The translations under genes and the position numbers were made by a program. From contig JBMNGO010000005.1 of the NCBI GenBank assembly GCA_050949885.1, forward strand, positions 186,001 to 250,000: DNA of 64,000 nt, in the 5' to 3' direction. A model generated the notes under the pieces. That model was given only the letters and a program-made list of their open reading frames with translations. It was not told the origin of the DNA and did not search any database. Positions 41,400 to 50,988 of this stretch are shown piece by piece. How positions within the stretch are numbered: the stretch's first letter is position 1; every line of letters starts with the position of its first letter. This DNA comes from JBMNGO01 sp050949885. Lineage in GTDB: Bacteria; Bacillota; Syntrophomonadia; Syntrophomonadales; Syntrophomonadaceae.

Positions 41400-43787
41400 A
41401 TGCAGGCTCTAACCATAAAACTGGTAAGGACGATAAGATCCACCAGAGGCCAGTTTCTTGCTCTAACTGCAGTGGTTATGGTTGGCGTGACGGTTTATAT
41501 ATCCATGTCTACCGCCTTCTATAATTTAAGCCAGTCAAAAGATACTTTTTACAGGGAACACAATTTTGCTGATTACAATTTCCATGTTGTAAAAGCTCCC
41601 GAAGTAGTAGTAAAACAAATTGAGGCGCTCCCGGGTGTATTGCAGGCCACCGGCCGGATAGTCAAAGAGCTGCCGGTCTTAAAAGAGAATGGTCAGAGAG
41701 CCAGTGTACGCCTGATTAGTTATCCCCTTCCTATGGATAAACAGGTTAATCAACTGCACCTGGTTTCAGGAAGGATGTTTGAAGAAACCGGAAGCGGAAT
41801 AAGTGTGCTGGTTGATCCCCAGTATGGTAAAGCTAATAATCTTAAGCCGGGGAGCCAGATACAGGTTATTGCCGAGGGAAAAAAAACTTCTTTGACTGTA
41901 ATGGGGACAGCTATTAGTCCGGAATTTATCTATACTCTGAAAGATTCCTCATCAATCTACAATGATCCACAAAAATTTGGCATAGTCATGATGGCTCACC
42001 GGGAAGCCCAGCAGATACTGAATATTGAAGGGCAGATCAACCAGGTGGTTGTAAAATTGGCACCGGGGCTTGATGAGGAAAAAACCGCAAAACAAATTGA
42101 ACAGATACTAGAGCCCTATGGTAACATTGCCAGTTACCCCCGTGAGGACCAGTTGAGCAATGCAACCCTGACTGCTGAAATAGACGGGCTGGAAATCTCC
42201 TCCCGTTTTATGCCTATGATATTCTTTCTGGTGGCAGCAGCCATACAGTTTATATTACTTAGCCGGCTGATAAAATCCCAGCGTACTCAAATCGGGATTA
42301 TAAAAGCCCTGGGATATTCCAACCTGCGGATAATAGCGAATTACGCCGGGTATGCGGTGGCGGTGTCAACCACCGGAGCCTTGTTGGGGCTGGCGGCGGG
42401 AATAGGTATGGCTTCAATTATTTCCACAGTATATGCTATGTTCTTTAATCTTCCCCAGACTATAGGAGGAGTAAATACTACGGCCATTATTAACAGCTTA
42501 CTCATAAGCAATGGAGTAGGTTTGGTTTCGGGCGTTATTGCCTCCATACAAATAACCGGAATCAACCCGGCTGCGGCCATGCATCCTGAACCCCCCAAAA
42601 ATTATGGCAGGACCATTTTTGAACAATGCCAATGGTTATGGAATTTCCTGCATACATCGTGGAAAATGACTTTACGTTCCATTTCCCGTAACCGCACCCG
42701 GTTTGCGGTAACGGTTATTGGTATGTCCAGTGCTGCTGCCATTTTGGTACTGTCATTGGGGATGAATGATTCAGTGGATTATATGCTGGAGCGTTTTTTT
42801 GCTCAGGATAATCGTTATGATTACCTGGTGCAGTTTTCTCAGCCCGTAAAAACAAATGAAATCCTTTATATTGAGCGCTGGGAAGAGGTACAAATTGCTG
42901 AGCCGGTCCTGGAAGTACCGGTAGAGTTTTTTGCCGGGCATGGTGCAGAGACCTTATCCGAAGAGAATTTGATAACCGGTTTAAGCGAGCACTCCCGCTT
43001 AAAAGGAATATTTGATGAAAAGGGGAATCCCCTGCCCTTACCTGGGGAAGGCATTATAATTAATGATCGTACAGCCCAAAAGCTTCACCTAAAGGCAGGA
43101 GACAGGATTAGGCTAGAAACCAAAATGGCCCTTGGAGCTTCCCGGGAAGCCTATGTAACAGTTGCTGGTATCAATCAACAGATGATGATGGCGGGAGGAG
43201 CTTTTGCTACACTCACTACTGCTAATAACCTATTAGGAGAATCCCAGGTTATCAGCGGCCTCATGCTAAAGATAGTCCCAGGGTCAGAGCGCCAACTGGA
43301 AGCCAGGCTTAATGAAATCCCTCAAGTAGCTTCAGTTACCAGCCGCAGCCAGGAGGAACAGAATATTATGCAGCTTATGGACAGTATGATTTACTTTATA
43401 GGTATAATGGTCCTTTTCTCAGTTGTATTGGGTCTGGCCATAGTATATAACTCGTTAATTATGGGTTTTAATGAGCGCAAGAGAGAACTGGCATCCTTGA
43501 GAGTACTGGGCATTACCCAGAAAGAGGTATCAAAACTACTGTTTAAGGAAACTCTTGTCCAGGCCATAGTGGGAATTGCTCTGGGACTTCCTGGTGGCAC
43601 CCTTATGGCTAAATTATATATTAAGGCTATGAGTACGGATCTATTCACCATGTCACTGGTGGTATACCCTGATTCATACCTGCAAGCCGGTTTTTTGGCC
43701 CTGGCCTTTGTTTTTGTTGGATATCTTTTTACCGCCCGACAGACCAGGCAATTAGATCTTGTAGAGGTTCTTAAGAACAAGGATTAG
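41400..43787 (+). CDS. ABC transporter permease with two FtsX domains
   Basis: The 795-residue protein from ATG 41400 follows the ATPase stop by one base; the earlier in-frame ATG lies inside the ATPase gene. It contains two FtsX/MacB-type repeats: each half has one early helix, a large extracytoplasmic domain, then three helices near its end (about 280-415 and 670-790). This duplicated form is typical of Gram-positive lipoprotein or bacitracin-type exporters. The extracellular segments should contact the membrane-fusion protein encoded next. Confidence 0.92.
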   Translation: MQALTIKLVRTIRSTRGQFLALTAVVMVGVTVYISMSTAFYNLSQSKDTFYREHNFADYNFHVVKAPEVVVKQIEALPGVLQATGRIVKELPVLKENGQRASVRLISYPLPMDKQVNQLHLVSGRMFEETGSGISVLVDPQYGKANNLKPGSQIQVIAEGKKTSLTVMGTAISPEFIYTLKDSSSIYNDPQKFGIVMMAHREAQQILNIEGQINQVVVKLAPGLDEEKTAKQIEQILEPYGNIASYPREDQLSNATLTAEIDGLEISSRFMPMIFFLVAAAIQFILLSRLIKSQRTQIGIIKALGYSNLRIIANYAGYAVAVSTTGALLGLAAGIGMASIISTVYAMFFNLPQTIGGVNTTAIINSLLISNGVGLVSGVIASIQITGINPAAAMHPEPPKNYGRTIFEQCQWLWNFLHTSWKMTLRSISRNRTRFAVTVIGMSSAAAILVLSLGMNDSVDYMLERFFAQDNRYDYLVQFSQPVKTNEILYIERWEEVQIAEPVLEVPVEFFAGHGAETLSEENLITGLSEHSRLKGIFDEKGNPLPLPGEGIIINDRTAQKLHLKAGDRIRLETKMALGASREAYVTVAGINQQMMMAGGAFATLTTANNLLGESQVISGLMLKIVPGSERQLEARLNEIPQVASVTSRSQEEQNIMQLMDSMIYFIGIMVLFSVVLGLAIVYNSLIMGFNERKRELASLRVLGITQKEVSKLLFKETLVQAIVGIALGLPGGTLMAKLYIKAMSTDLFTMSLVVYPDSYLQAGFLALAFVFVGYLFTARQTRQLDLVEVLKNKD

Positions 43788-43802
43788 AGGGGGATTCAAA
43801 AA

Positions 43803-44957
43803 GTGAAAAAAACCTATATTCTTGGAGGCCTAGCGATTGTGCTGCTGGTGGTTATTGTGGGATTAACTCGGGGAGGTCCGGAGGTGGAAGCAGAGACCAT
43901 TGCAAAGGGGACAATAGTCAGGTCCATTGAGGAAAACGCGATTATCCGGCCGGTTGAGGAGTATAAGATCGAATCCCACCAGAATGGACGTGTGGTACAG
44001 GTTTTGGTGGAAGCGGGGGACCGGGTGGAAAAGGGGGATATAATAGTCCAACTGGAGAATCTGGAATTAAATTCCCAGATTAATGCAGCCCAGTCAAACT
44101 TGGAAGGAACAAAAGCAGAGTATAATGCTGCTTTGATTGCTCTGGATACCATACTTATGGAAATAGAATTAGCCCAAAAAGATCTGGAAAGGAAAAAACA
44201 ACTGTTAGGAGCCGGGGCCTTATCTCAGGCGGAATTTGAAGCAGCCCAGGCAGCGCTACGGAGGTTAACAGATGCTAGGGTTCATCAGGAGTCATATATA
44301 AAAACCATAGAGGCCCAGGTCAGCAGCCAGGAGAAAACCTTAATAGACCTCAGAGAATTAAGGCAGCAACTTGCAATTACTAGTCCTGTTCAGGGTATTG
44401 TATTATCATTGCCGCTTAAAGCAGGGCAAATGGCTTTTCCGGGATCCTTGCTGGCGGAAATAGGTGTTCCGAAAAGTCTGGAAGCGGTTGTTGACATACT
44501 CAGCGATGAAATAGGAGAAATCAGAACGGGACAGAAAGCTGTGATTACTTCGCCAGTGTTGGGAGAAAAACAGGTTACTGGAAAGGTCCAAAAAATTTAC
44601 CCCCAGGCAACGGAAAAGGTCTCAGCTCTCGGTGTTACCCAGAGGAGGGTAACAGTCATTGTATCTTTGGATGAAACAGCTAATCTGCAGCCGGGCTATG
44701 AAGTCCGTGTAAGTATAGAAACCGGTACCAAATCTAATGTCCTGGTTTTGCCCCGGGAGGCGGTCTTTTTGGATGAGGAAGGAGCCTACAATGTTATGAC
44801 CGTGGAAAACCACCGTGTTGTTTATCGTGAGGTGGAATTGGGATTCAGAAACCAGGAATATTATGAGGTGATATCCGGGCTCCAAGCAGGTGACAGGGTT
44901 ATCCGTGATGGTGCCAACCAAATAGAAGAAAACACCAAAGTTAAATTAGTTAACTAA
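43803..44957 (+). CDS. HlyD/MacA-like membrane-fusion protein
   Basis: The 384-residue protein has one N-terminal helix (5-23), a biotinyl-lipoyl-like part (ESHQNGRVVQVLVEAGDRVEKGD), a helical hairpin (about 95-180 with alternating Ala and charged residues), then beta-barrel and MP domains (GFRNQEYYEVISGLQAGD). It joins the ABC pair to the cell envelope. GTG 43803 follows AGAGGGGG. A Gram-positive MacA-like protein has no outer membrane channel to reach, so it probably acts in substrate handover. Confidence 0.92.
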   Translation: MKKTYILGGLAIVLLVVIVGLTRGGPEVEAETIAKGTIVRSIEENAIIRPVEEYKIESHQNGRVVQVLVEAGDRVEKGDIIVQLENLELNSQINAAQSNLEGTKAEYNAALIALDTILMEIELAQKDLERKKQLLGAGALSQAEFEAAQAALRRLTDARVHQESYIKTIEAQVSSQEKTLIDLRELRQQLAITSPVQGIVLSLPLKAGQMAFPGSLLAEIGVPKSLEAVVDILSDEIGEIRTGQKAVITSPVLGEKQVTGKVQKIYPQATEKVSALGVTQRRVTVIVSLDETANLQPGYEVRVSIETGTKSNVLVLPREAVFLDEEGAYNVMTVENHRVVYREVELGFRNQEYYEVISGLQAGDRVIRDGANQIEENTKVKLVN

Positions 44958-45119
44958 TCGGCAGTTAGCCTTAAATCGCTGCCTGACAAATCGTACAAAG
45001 ACTGCTTGGGGAAATCTTAACCTGGCAACGAATAGTAAAGCCAATGGAGATTATCCGGAGGGTAGGGGGGTGGGTTGACTTTTTTAATCGTTGGCTAACT
45101 AATTTATATGAAATAAATG

Positions 45120-45149
45120 TTGACAGTTATTGGCATGACATAGTATAAT
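45120..45149 (+). promoter_or_regulatory. Promoter of IclR gene 1
   Basis: TTGACA (45120-45125) and TATAAT (45144-45149) are 18 bp apart. The first TGAAACGG half-site starts 9 bp past the -10 box. Confidence 0.8.
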
Positions 45150-45157
45150 ACAATATA

Positions 45158-45185
45158 TGAAACGGTAAATCACATGTTGAAATGG
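45158..45185 (+). promoter_or_regulatory. IclR-type operator O1: TGAAACGG and TGAAATGG 20 bp apart
   Basis: Two direct half-sites start at 45158 and 45178, exactly 20 bp apart, just after the -10 box. This is where an autorepressor would block the promoter. The same spacing recurs at three more sites in the module region. Confidence 0.6.
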
Positions 45186-45198
45186 CAGGGTGTTTTCA

Positions 45199-45954
45199 GT
45201 GACTTCCCAATTGACAGTAAAAACTCTGGAAAAGGCATTATTAATTGTCGATTTATTTTTGCAGGAAACAGAACCCTTAAGTATTGGAGAAATTCATAGG
45301 CATCTGAATATGTCCAAGCCTACTGTATCCAGATTGGCCAGAGTGTTGGAATCTTTTGGGTATTTAGTGAAACAGGATAATAATAAATACTGGTTAGGTA
45401 CCAAGATTTTACAATTGGCATCCGTAATCAATGAAGAATTAGAATTGGCTACTTTGGCTAAGCCGGCAATAAAGAAATTAAGGGATGCTACCAATGAAAC
45501 GGTTCATCTTAATGTTGTAGAAAATTTTGAGCGACTGTGTATTTATTGCCTGCAAGGAAAAGGATATTTGCGGGGTCATGTGACGGTAGGGCATAGATCT
45601 CCATTACATATTGGAGCATCCGCCAAAATTTTATTGGCGTTTATGAGTGACAGTTTTATTAACAACTATATTGACAAATTCTTGAGAGATAATTGCGGTT
45701 CGGCATATATAGATGAATTGTGGACAGATATAAACAAAAGTAGGGAGATGGGTTATTGCGTTACAGTTAAAGAGAGAACCCAAGATAGCACAGGAATAGG
45801 CGCACCAATTAGAAATGCATCTGGGGCAGTAATAGCTGCAATTGCTATGACCTTTCCGGCTACCAGAGATGAAGCGGTGGTAAGTGATTTTATAGCCAAG
45901 ACCATAGAAGCTGCTAAAGAAATATCGGCTTCTCTTGGTTATTCAGGTGAATAA
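45199..45954 (+). CDS. IclR-family regulator 1
   Basis: The 251-residue regulator has an N-terminal winged helix (10-70; SIGEIHRHLNMSKPTVSRLARVL is the DNA-reading helix) and an effector domain (80-251; HLNVVENFERLCIYCLQGKG, SPLHIGASAKILLAFM, GIGAPIRNASGAVIAAIAM). GTG 45199 is chosen over GTG 45190 because AGGGTG is better spaced and the paralog at 53517 aligns at this residue. Such regulators sense aromatic or small organic acids. It is divergent in sequence from paralog 2, mainly in the effector region, but DNA-reading helices are similar. Confidence 0.88.
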   Translation: MTSQLTVKTLEKALLIVDLFLQETEPLSIGEIHRHLNMSKPTVSRLARVLESFGYLVKQDNNKYWLGTKILQLASVINEELELATLAKPAIKKLRDATNETVHLNVVENFERLCIYCLQGKGYLRGHVTVGHRSPLHIGASAKILLAFMSDSFINNYIDKFLRDNCGSAYIDELWTDINKSREMGYCVTVKERTQDSTGIGAPIRNASGAVIAAIAMTFPATRDEAVVSDFIAKTIEAAKEISASLGYSGE

Positions 45955-45973
45955 TTATTTTTTCCCCAAGTTA

Positions 45974-46001
45974 TGAAACGGCGTTGCACAATGTGAAACG
46001 G
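45974..46001 (+). promoter_or_regulatory. IclR-type operator O2
   Basis: Direct half-sites TGAAACGG at 45974 and 45994, exactly 20 bp apart, 20 bp after the IclR1 stop. A palindrome TTGCACAA lies between them. Confidence 0.6.
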
Positions 46002-46127
46002 TCCTATCTATATTACTAGCAATTAAACGAAGTACTATTAGCAGCTATATTTATGGAAAATTAGGAGAATCAATATTTGTTTATATTGATGGATCGGAAT
46101 AAACGCCAAATTTTTGTCGTCAAATGA

Positions 46128-46155
46128 TGAAACGGCATTTCATATTGTGCAATGC
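46128..46155 (+). promoter_or_regulatory. IclR-type operator O3
   Basis: TGAAACGGCATTTCA (46128-46142) is itself nearly palindromic, and TGCAATGC starts 20 bp later at 46148. It lies 170 bp before the binding-protein gene. The remainder of 45955-46296 is A+T-rich, with no other gene seen. Confidence 0.6.
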
Positions 46156-46296
46156 CCACTAAACTTCTAAGTTTGATTCCAGGAGGTGATATGGATAACC
46201 AAATGCGTAGATGCCGTTTTTTTCAAAAATCTGGTTGCGCGGTGAAATAAGCGGCAGGTTAGGGATGCACAGGAAAAGGAAAGGAGTGTTTATTGG

Positions 46297-47322
46297 ATGC
46301 CCAAACGAAAATGGCAAATTATAGCGTTAGTGACCCTGATGATGTTTATGGCTGGAATGGTATTTGGATGCAGCGGCGATTCTTCGTCAAAAGACCCCTC
46401 CGGAGGCCAACAAGCCGGGGGAGATAAGACGCAACTGATTACTATCGGAACCGCTACCGTAGGTGGGGCCTGGTATCCTATGGGTGGAGCATTGGCCAAC
46501 GTTATTTCCAATTACGTCCCCAATACCAAAGCAAATGCTACTCCAACCGCAGCTACCATTGAGAACTTATCTTCTATTAAAGCCAAAACCATGGAAATAG
46601 GCATCTGTACTGCTGATGTACCATATAAAGTTTACCGTGGTATTGGCGGCATGGAAAAAGATGAAAACCTCAGGGCTTTGGTAATGAGTGATTCTACTTT
46701 TGTTGGAATTATTGTAAAAGCTGAATCCCCCTACCAGTCGTTTACTGATTTAAAGGGTAAGAAAGTTGGAACAGGAGTTGCCGGCAGCGCAACTTATTTT
46801 ATTGTTGAAGAAGTATTAAAAGCTCATGGTTGGACTTATGATGATGTACAACCCTACCAGGGTGGCAATGCCCAACAGGCTACAGCTTTAAAAGACGGTA
46901 ATATAGAAGCCTTTGTTATGACTATTCCCAAAGGCGGCCCTTCTCCGGCGGTAATTGAATTAGCTACTACTTGTAATATAAGATTCATTCCGTTAAGTCA
47001 AGAAGTACTTGAAACAATTAATGAAGCGAACCCCTATTATCTGGTTTCAGAAATTCCCGTAGGCTATACGGAAAGTGTTAAGGAACCAGTGCCTGCTTTG
47101 GAAATCGGTACAGTAATAGCAATAAGAGGCGATTTGCCAGAAGACCTGGTTTATCAAATAACCAAGGCCATGTTTGAACATAAGGATGAATTAGACGCCA
47201 TTCAACCGCAATGGAAACGGACTACTAAGGAAACGGCTGCAGTAAACGTTCCTATGCCGCTGCATCCGGGAGCCGAAAAATACTATAGAGAGAATGGATT
47301 CCCAATTTCTTTGATTCCTTAA
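46297..47322 (+). CDS. TAXI-family TRAP transporter solute-binding lipoprotein 1
   Basis: The 341-residue binding protein has a signal peptide with lipobox VFGC (Cys25), a Ser/Gly/Gln linker, then the TAXI fold: TIGTATVGGAWYPMGGALANVISNYVPNTKANATPT, then DLKGKKVGTGVAGSATYF and QATALKDGNIEAFVMTIPKG. TAXI proteins bind small acids such as glutamate or taurine-like or unknown carboxylates. It feeds the fused permease encoded next. The first about 220 bp after codon 14 are nearly identical to paralog 2, whereas the ligand-binding part has many substitutions, so the ligand may differ. Confidence 0.93.
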   Translation: MPKRKWQIIALVTLMMFMAGMVFGCSGDSSSKDPSGGQQAGGDKTQLITIGTATVGGAWYPMGGALANVISNYVPNTKANATPTAATIENLSSIKAKTMEIGICTADVPYKVYRGIGGMEKDENLRALVMSDSTFVGIIVKAESPYQSFTDLKGKKVGTGVAGSATYFIVEEVLKAHGWTYDDVQPYQGGNAQQATALKDGNIEAFVMTIPKGGPSPAVIELATTCNIRFIPLSQEVLETINEANPYYLVSEIPVGYTESVKEPVPALEIGTVIAIRGDLPEDLVYQITKAMFEHKDELDAIQPQWKRTTKETAAVNVPMPLHPGAEKYYRENGFPISLIP

Positions 47323-47338
47323 TCAGGATTTGTTGTAA

Positions 47339-49369
47339 GGTTATTAGGCCGGTCTGTCGTAAATGAAAGGCCGCCTAATAACCTGGTACTCCCAAGCAAA
47401 GGACGCAGCTTTATAAAAATGCACGAAAAGAAAGGAGTGAGAGTTTAGGATGCTAGAAAAGTTGGACAGTTTTCTTGAAGAACATAAATTGTCAGGTATG
47501 AGGGGCAGGATAATAGCTTTAATAGGCATTATATGTTCATGCTTTTTTCTATACACCTCGTATGCTGGCTCACTCCGCGCTATCAACCAGAGAGCAACTC
47601 TTTTGGTTCTGGTATTACCGATGCTTTTCCTGCTAAAGCAAACATCGCCAAAGAGGCCTAAGCTTTCTCTGGTAATAGATTCAATACTAGCCATAGCATC
47701 TGTAGTAGTTTTTGTTTACGTAATGGTAGTTTATGATGAGCTGGTGTGGAGGGTTGGTAATCCTAATTTAACAGATATGATAATGGGCACGCTGGCCATA
47801 ATATTGGTTATCGAAGCTACCCGCAGGAAAGTGGGCTGGACCCTGCCGATCCTGATTTTTGCTCTGATACTGTACGGTGTTGCAGGTCCATATATGCCCG
47901 ATATTTTTATGCATGCAGGTATGAACCTGAAGTCATTCGTCAGTACCATTTACCTGGGGGAGGAAGGTATTTTCGGTACTCCCTGCCAGGTAGCAGCGGA
48001 CTTCATTATGATCTTTGTATTATTCGGTGCGTTCCTGCAGGCTTCAGGTGCTGGGGACTTCTTCATTAAAGCAGCCGATGCGGCTTGCGGATGGATGCGG
48101 GGCGGACCCGCCAAAGCTGCAGTTGTTTCCAGCGGACTGATGGGCAGTATTAGCGGCAGTGCTGTTGCCAATGTGGTCACCACCGGTACCTTTACCATTC
48201 CCTTAATGAAAAGAACCGGTTATAAACCGGAGGTAGCAGGAGCTATAGAGGCAGTCGCCTCTACGGGTGGTCAGATAATGCCGCCTTTAATGGGAGCTGC
48301 AGCGTTTATTATGGCAGACTTTTTGGAAGTTCCCTATTGGAATGTTGTTGTAGCTGCATTTATACCGGCCGTTCTATACTATGTAGCCTTATTTTTTATG
48401 GTTGATTTAGAGGCTGCCAAAGGCGGGCTTATGGGACGGCCCAAAGCTGAGCTGCCCAGCTTTAAGGCCACCATGCTGGAAGGCGGACATTTATTGATTC
48501 CAGTTTTCGCACTGATTTATATGCTGGGGGTCTTAAGCCTGTCACCTCAGAAATCAGCTTTTATTACCATTGTCTTGGTTATATTGATTGGATTTATAAG
48601 GTCACATACCAGGATTAACTTGCGCAAATTTATTGGTGCTTTAATTAGCGGTGCCGTGAGCGGATTGGAAGTAGCTATAGTGTGCGCTTGTGCTGGTATT
48701 GCAATTGGAATTCTGATGCGGACCGGACTGGGGATGGCCTTAACGGGAATCCTAATTGAGGTTTCCCATGGAATTTTGCCCATTCTGATGTTACTTACCA
48801 TGGTTACCTCAATAATCATGGGAATGGGATTGCCCACCTCAGCGTGTTATATCATCGTGGCAGTTTTGATTGCTCCCGCCATGGTGAAAATGGGGGTAGC
48901 CCCCATGGCTGCTCATTTATTTGCTTTCTACTATGCCTGTCTTTCGACCATAACCCCACCGGTGGCTTTGGCGGCATTTGCCGGGGCAGGAATTGCCGGG
49001 TCAGAGCCTATGAGGACAGGTGTATTGGCTACAAAGCTGGGAGCCTGCGGATTTATCATACCCTTTATGTTTGTGTACGGACAATCCCTCCTGTGGGTGG
49101 GTTCTGGACTGGAAATATTACAAACTATTTTTACGGCTACCTTAGGTGCCTTTGCTTTGGCGGTAGGCCTGCAAGGCTATCTGTTCTCCAAACTCTCTGT
49201 ACCGTTGCGGGTCCTGGCGTTAGTAGCGGCTTTGACTCTAATTAAACCGGGATTGACTACTGATTTAATTGGCCTTGGGATAATAATTATTGTAGCTTTG
49301 TTAAACAAGTATTTAATGAAACGGCAGGATGAGGCTGCAACGGCAGCATAGGCTAAAGTATGGTTAAGG
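47339..49369 (+). repeat. 2031-bp near-identical duplicate, copy 1
   Basis: This segment and 55733-57763 match base for base at an offset of 8394, with only two differences that I could find (about 48675 and 48773), both changing an Ile to Val in copy 2. The block covers the leader and the whole permease gene and ends abruptly at GGTTAAGG, after which the flanks differ. Confidence 0.9.
47450..49351 (+). CDS. Fused TRAP transporter permease (DctQM-like, TAXI type) 1
   Basis: The 633-residue membrane protein joins the small (DctQ-like) and large (DctM-like) subunits of a TRAP transporter, as is common for TAXI systems, with about 16 helices. DctM motifs: SGSAVANVVTTGTFTIPLMKRTGY, EAVASTGGQIMPPLMGAAAF, and TSIIMGMGLPTSACYIIVA, with helices to the end. 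It imports a carboxylate with a Na+ or H+ gradient using the lipoprotein encoded just before. ATG 47450 follows AAAGGAGTGAG. Confidence 0.95.
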   Translation: MLEKLDSFLEEHKLSGMRGRIIALIGIICSCFFLYTSYAGSLRAINQRATLLVLVLPMLFLLKQTSPKRPKLSLVIDSILAIASVVVFVYVMVVYDELVWRVGNPNLTDMIMGTLAIILVIEATRRKVGWTLPILIFALILYGVAGPYMPDIFMHAGMNLKSFVSTIYLGEEGIFGTPCQVAADFIMIFVLFGAFLQASGAGDFFIKAADAACGWMRGGPAKAAVVSSGLMGSISGSAVANVVTTGTFTIPLMKRTGYKPEVAGAIEAVASTGGQIMPPLMGAAAFIMADFLEVPYWNVVVAAFIPAVLYYVALFFMVDLEAAKGGLMGRPKAELPSFKATMLEGGHLLIPVFALIYMLGVLSLSPQKSAFITIVLVILIGFIRSHTRINLRKFIGALISGAVSGLEVAIVCACAGIAIGILMRTGLGMALTGILIEVSHGILPILMLLTMVTSIIMGMGLPTSACYIIVAVLIAPAMVKMGVAPMAAHLFAFYYACLSTITPPVALAAFAGAGIAGSEPMRTGVLATKLGACGFIIPFMFVYGQSLLWVGSGLEILQTIFTATLGAFALAVGLQGYLFSKLSVPLRVLALVAALTLIKPGLTTDLIGLGIIIIVALLNKYLMKRQDEAATAA

Positions 49370-49428
49370 CAAAAAATGGCAGCAGTAGGGAACATGTTGG
49401 TCAATATCATAAAGGAGTGAAGAAAAAA

Positions 49429-49471
49429 ACCCACGTATAGCATAAACGTGGGTAAGAACCTGGTGGTTCTT
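49429..49471 (+). promoter_or_regulatory. Twin hairpins between permease 1 and CoA-transferase 1
   Basis: ACCCACGT/ACGTGGGT (49429-49436, 49446-49453) is followed at once by AAGAACC/GGTTCTT (49454-49460, 49465-49471). A TTTTTAG tail and AGAATAACACAC lie after it. Module 2 keeps a CCCACG/CGTGGG hairpin (57790-57795, 57814-57819) and the same AATAACACAC stretch, so the element is conserved though the flank diverged. Likely a processing or attenuation point. Confidence 0.5.
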
Positions 49472-49561
49472 GTAGGATTATTTTTAGAATAACACACTGT
49501 AAAAAGAAAAACTACATTAACCAGTTGGTAGAACTTTCAACTTATATGTAGGAGGTTTAAT

Positions 49562-50914
49562 ATGAGAGAGTTTTTGTCTGAATATAAAAATAAATTAATC
49601 ACAGCAGATCAAGCCGCAGCGCTAGTAAAGTCTGGAGATTATCTAGAATGGGGATACGGCCAGGCTAAACCTATTGCTATTGACCATGCTCTGGCCAAGC
49701 GAAAAGATGAACTATTCAATGTTCATATTCACAATTCCACCAGTCAATCGAAATTTGCGGTATTTGAAGCCGATCAAACAGGAGAGCATTTTGATTATTA
49801 TTCCGGACACTTAAGTACTCAAGAACGAAAGTACGTAGAAATGGGGTTTGCTACTTATATTCCCTCTATGCTGGCCCAGAACTCCGAATGGCTCGAAAGA
49901 GGCTGGCGTAAAGCAGATATTACTATGATCCAAGTAGGGCCCATGGATAAACACGGTTACTTTAATTTTGGACCCCAGGGGACATTTCTCAAAACTTGCT
50001 GTGATGTGGCTAAAATCGTGGTAGTTGAAGTTAATCATTTGATGCCCAGGGCGCTGGGCGGGCGAGATGAATCAATACACATTTCTGAAGTGGACTATAT
50101 TGTGGAAGATCCTCTGGCAGACAGGCCGCTGGCTACCGCCCCAAGAGCCACAGCTAATGAAGTGGACAAAAAAATAGCTCAATACCTGGTAGAAGAAATT
50201 GAGGATGGTTCCTGCATCCAGATAGGAATAGGAAGTATTCCAGATTTGGTAGGAAACATGATTGCGAACTCCGATATTAAGAATTTGGGAATTCACACGG
50301 AAATGTTCACCACTGCAATGGCAGATATGTATCTGGCCGGTAAAGTTACCGGGAGGAAAAAAAATATTGATACTGGAAAAATGGTGTACAGTTTTGCCTT
50401 CGGAGCTGAAGAAGTATATGAAATACTTGATAATAATCCAGACATGGCTATGTTCCCCTGTTCCTATACTAATCAACCTTATATAATTATGAAAAACGAT
50501 AGGGCGGTGTCTATTAATAGCTGTTTGGAGGTTGATCTCACAGGACAGGTCTGTTCGGAATCAGTGGGAACCAGGCAGATAAGCGGTTCTGGAGGTCAGT
50601 TGGAATTTGCCCTGGGTGCGTACTTTTCCAGAGGAGGAAAGTCGTTTATTTGCTTTTCTTCCACTTATACCTCCAAGGACGGGCAGGTGCTATCTCGAAT
50701 TAAACCTACCCTCACTCCCGGGGCAGTAGTGACTACTCCGCGGCCAGTTGTGCACTATCTTGTTTCTGAACATGGCAAGGTTATTCTAAAAGGTAAATCT
50801 GTTTGGGAAAGGGCAGAAATGATAATTTCTTTAGCTGCCCCACAATTTCGGGATGAATTGATTAAAGAAGCTCAGAAAATTGGGATCTGGAAGAGAACCA
50901 ATAAAATAGTCTAG
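49562..50914 (+). CDS. Acetyl-CoA hydrolase/4-hydroxybutyrate CoA-transferase family 1
   Basis: The 450-residue family I CoA-transferase has the catalytic Glu247 in GIHTEMF, preceded by CIQIGIGSIPDLVG, and later SGSGGQLEFALGAYFSRGGKSFI and GAVVTTPRPVVHYLVSEHGK. It moves CoA from acetyl-CoA or another donor to the imported acid. The order permease - CoA-transferase - thiolase - SDR suggests activation of the transported acid. Family members use butyrate, 4-hydroxybutyrate or other short acids. It differs in many positions from copy 2, mostly in the N-terminal half. Confidence 0.9.
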   Translation: MREFLSEYKNKLITADQAAALVKSGDYLEWGYGQAKPIAIDHALAKRKDELFNVHIHNSTSQSKFAVFEADQTGEHFDYYSGHLSTQERKYVEMGFATYIPSMLAQNSEWLERGWRKADITMIQVGPMDKHGYFNFGPQGTFLKTCCDVAKIVVVEVNHLMPRALGGRDESIHISEVDYIVEDPLADRPLATAPRATANEVDKKIAQYLVEEIEDGSCIQIGIGSIPDLVGNMIANSDIKNLGIHTEMFTTAMADMYLAGKVTGRKKNIDTGKMVYSFAFGAEEVYEILDNNPDMAMFPCSYTNQPYIIMKNDRAVSINSCLEVDLTGQVCSESVGTRQISGSGGQLEFALGAYFSRGGKSFICFSSTYTSKDGQVLSRIKPTLTPGAVVTTPRPVVHYLVSEHGKVILKGKSVWERAEMIISLAAPQFRDELIKEAQKIGIWKRTNKIV

Positions 50915-50988
50915 TCAAGGAAAACACATGGCGATGATGGGGGAGCAGTGTTTTAAGTAAGAACATGCTATTTAAGGAGGGAACAATC

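Noticed and set aside
47344..47694. 116-codon minus-strand frame under permease 1 (and its twin at 55738)
   Set aside because: It lies antisense to a clear membrane protein and is identical in both copies only because the whole DNA block is.
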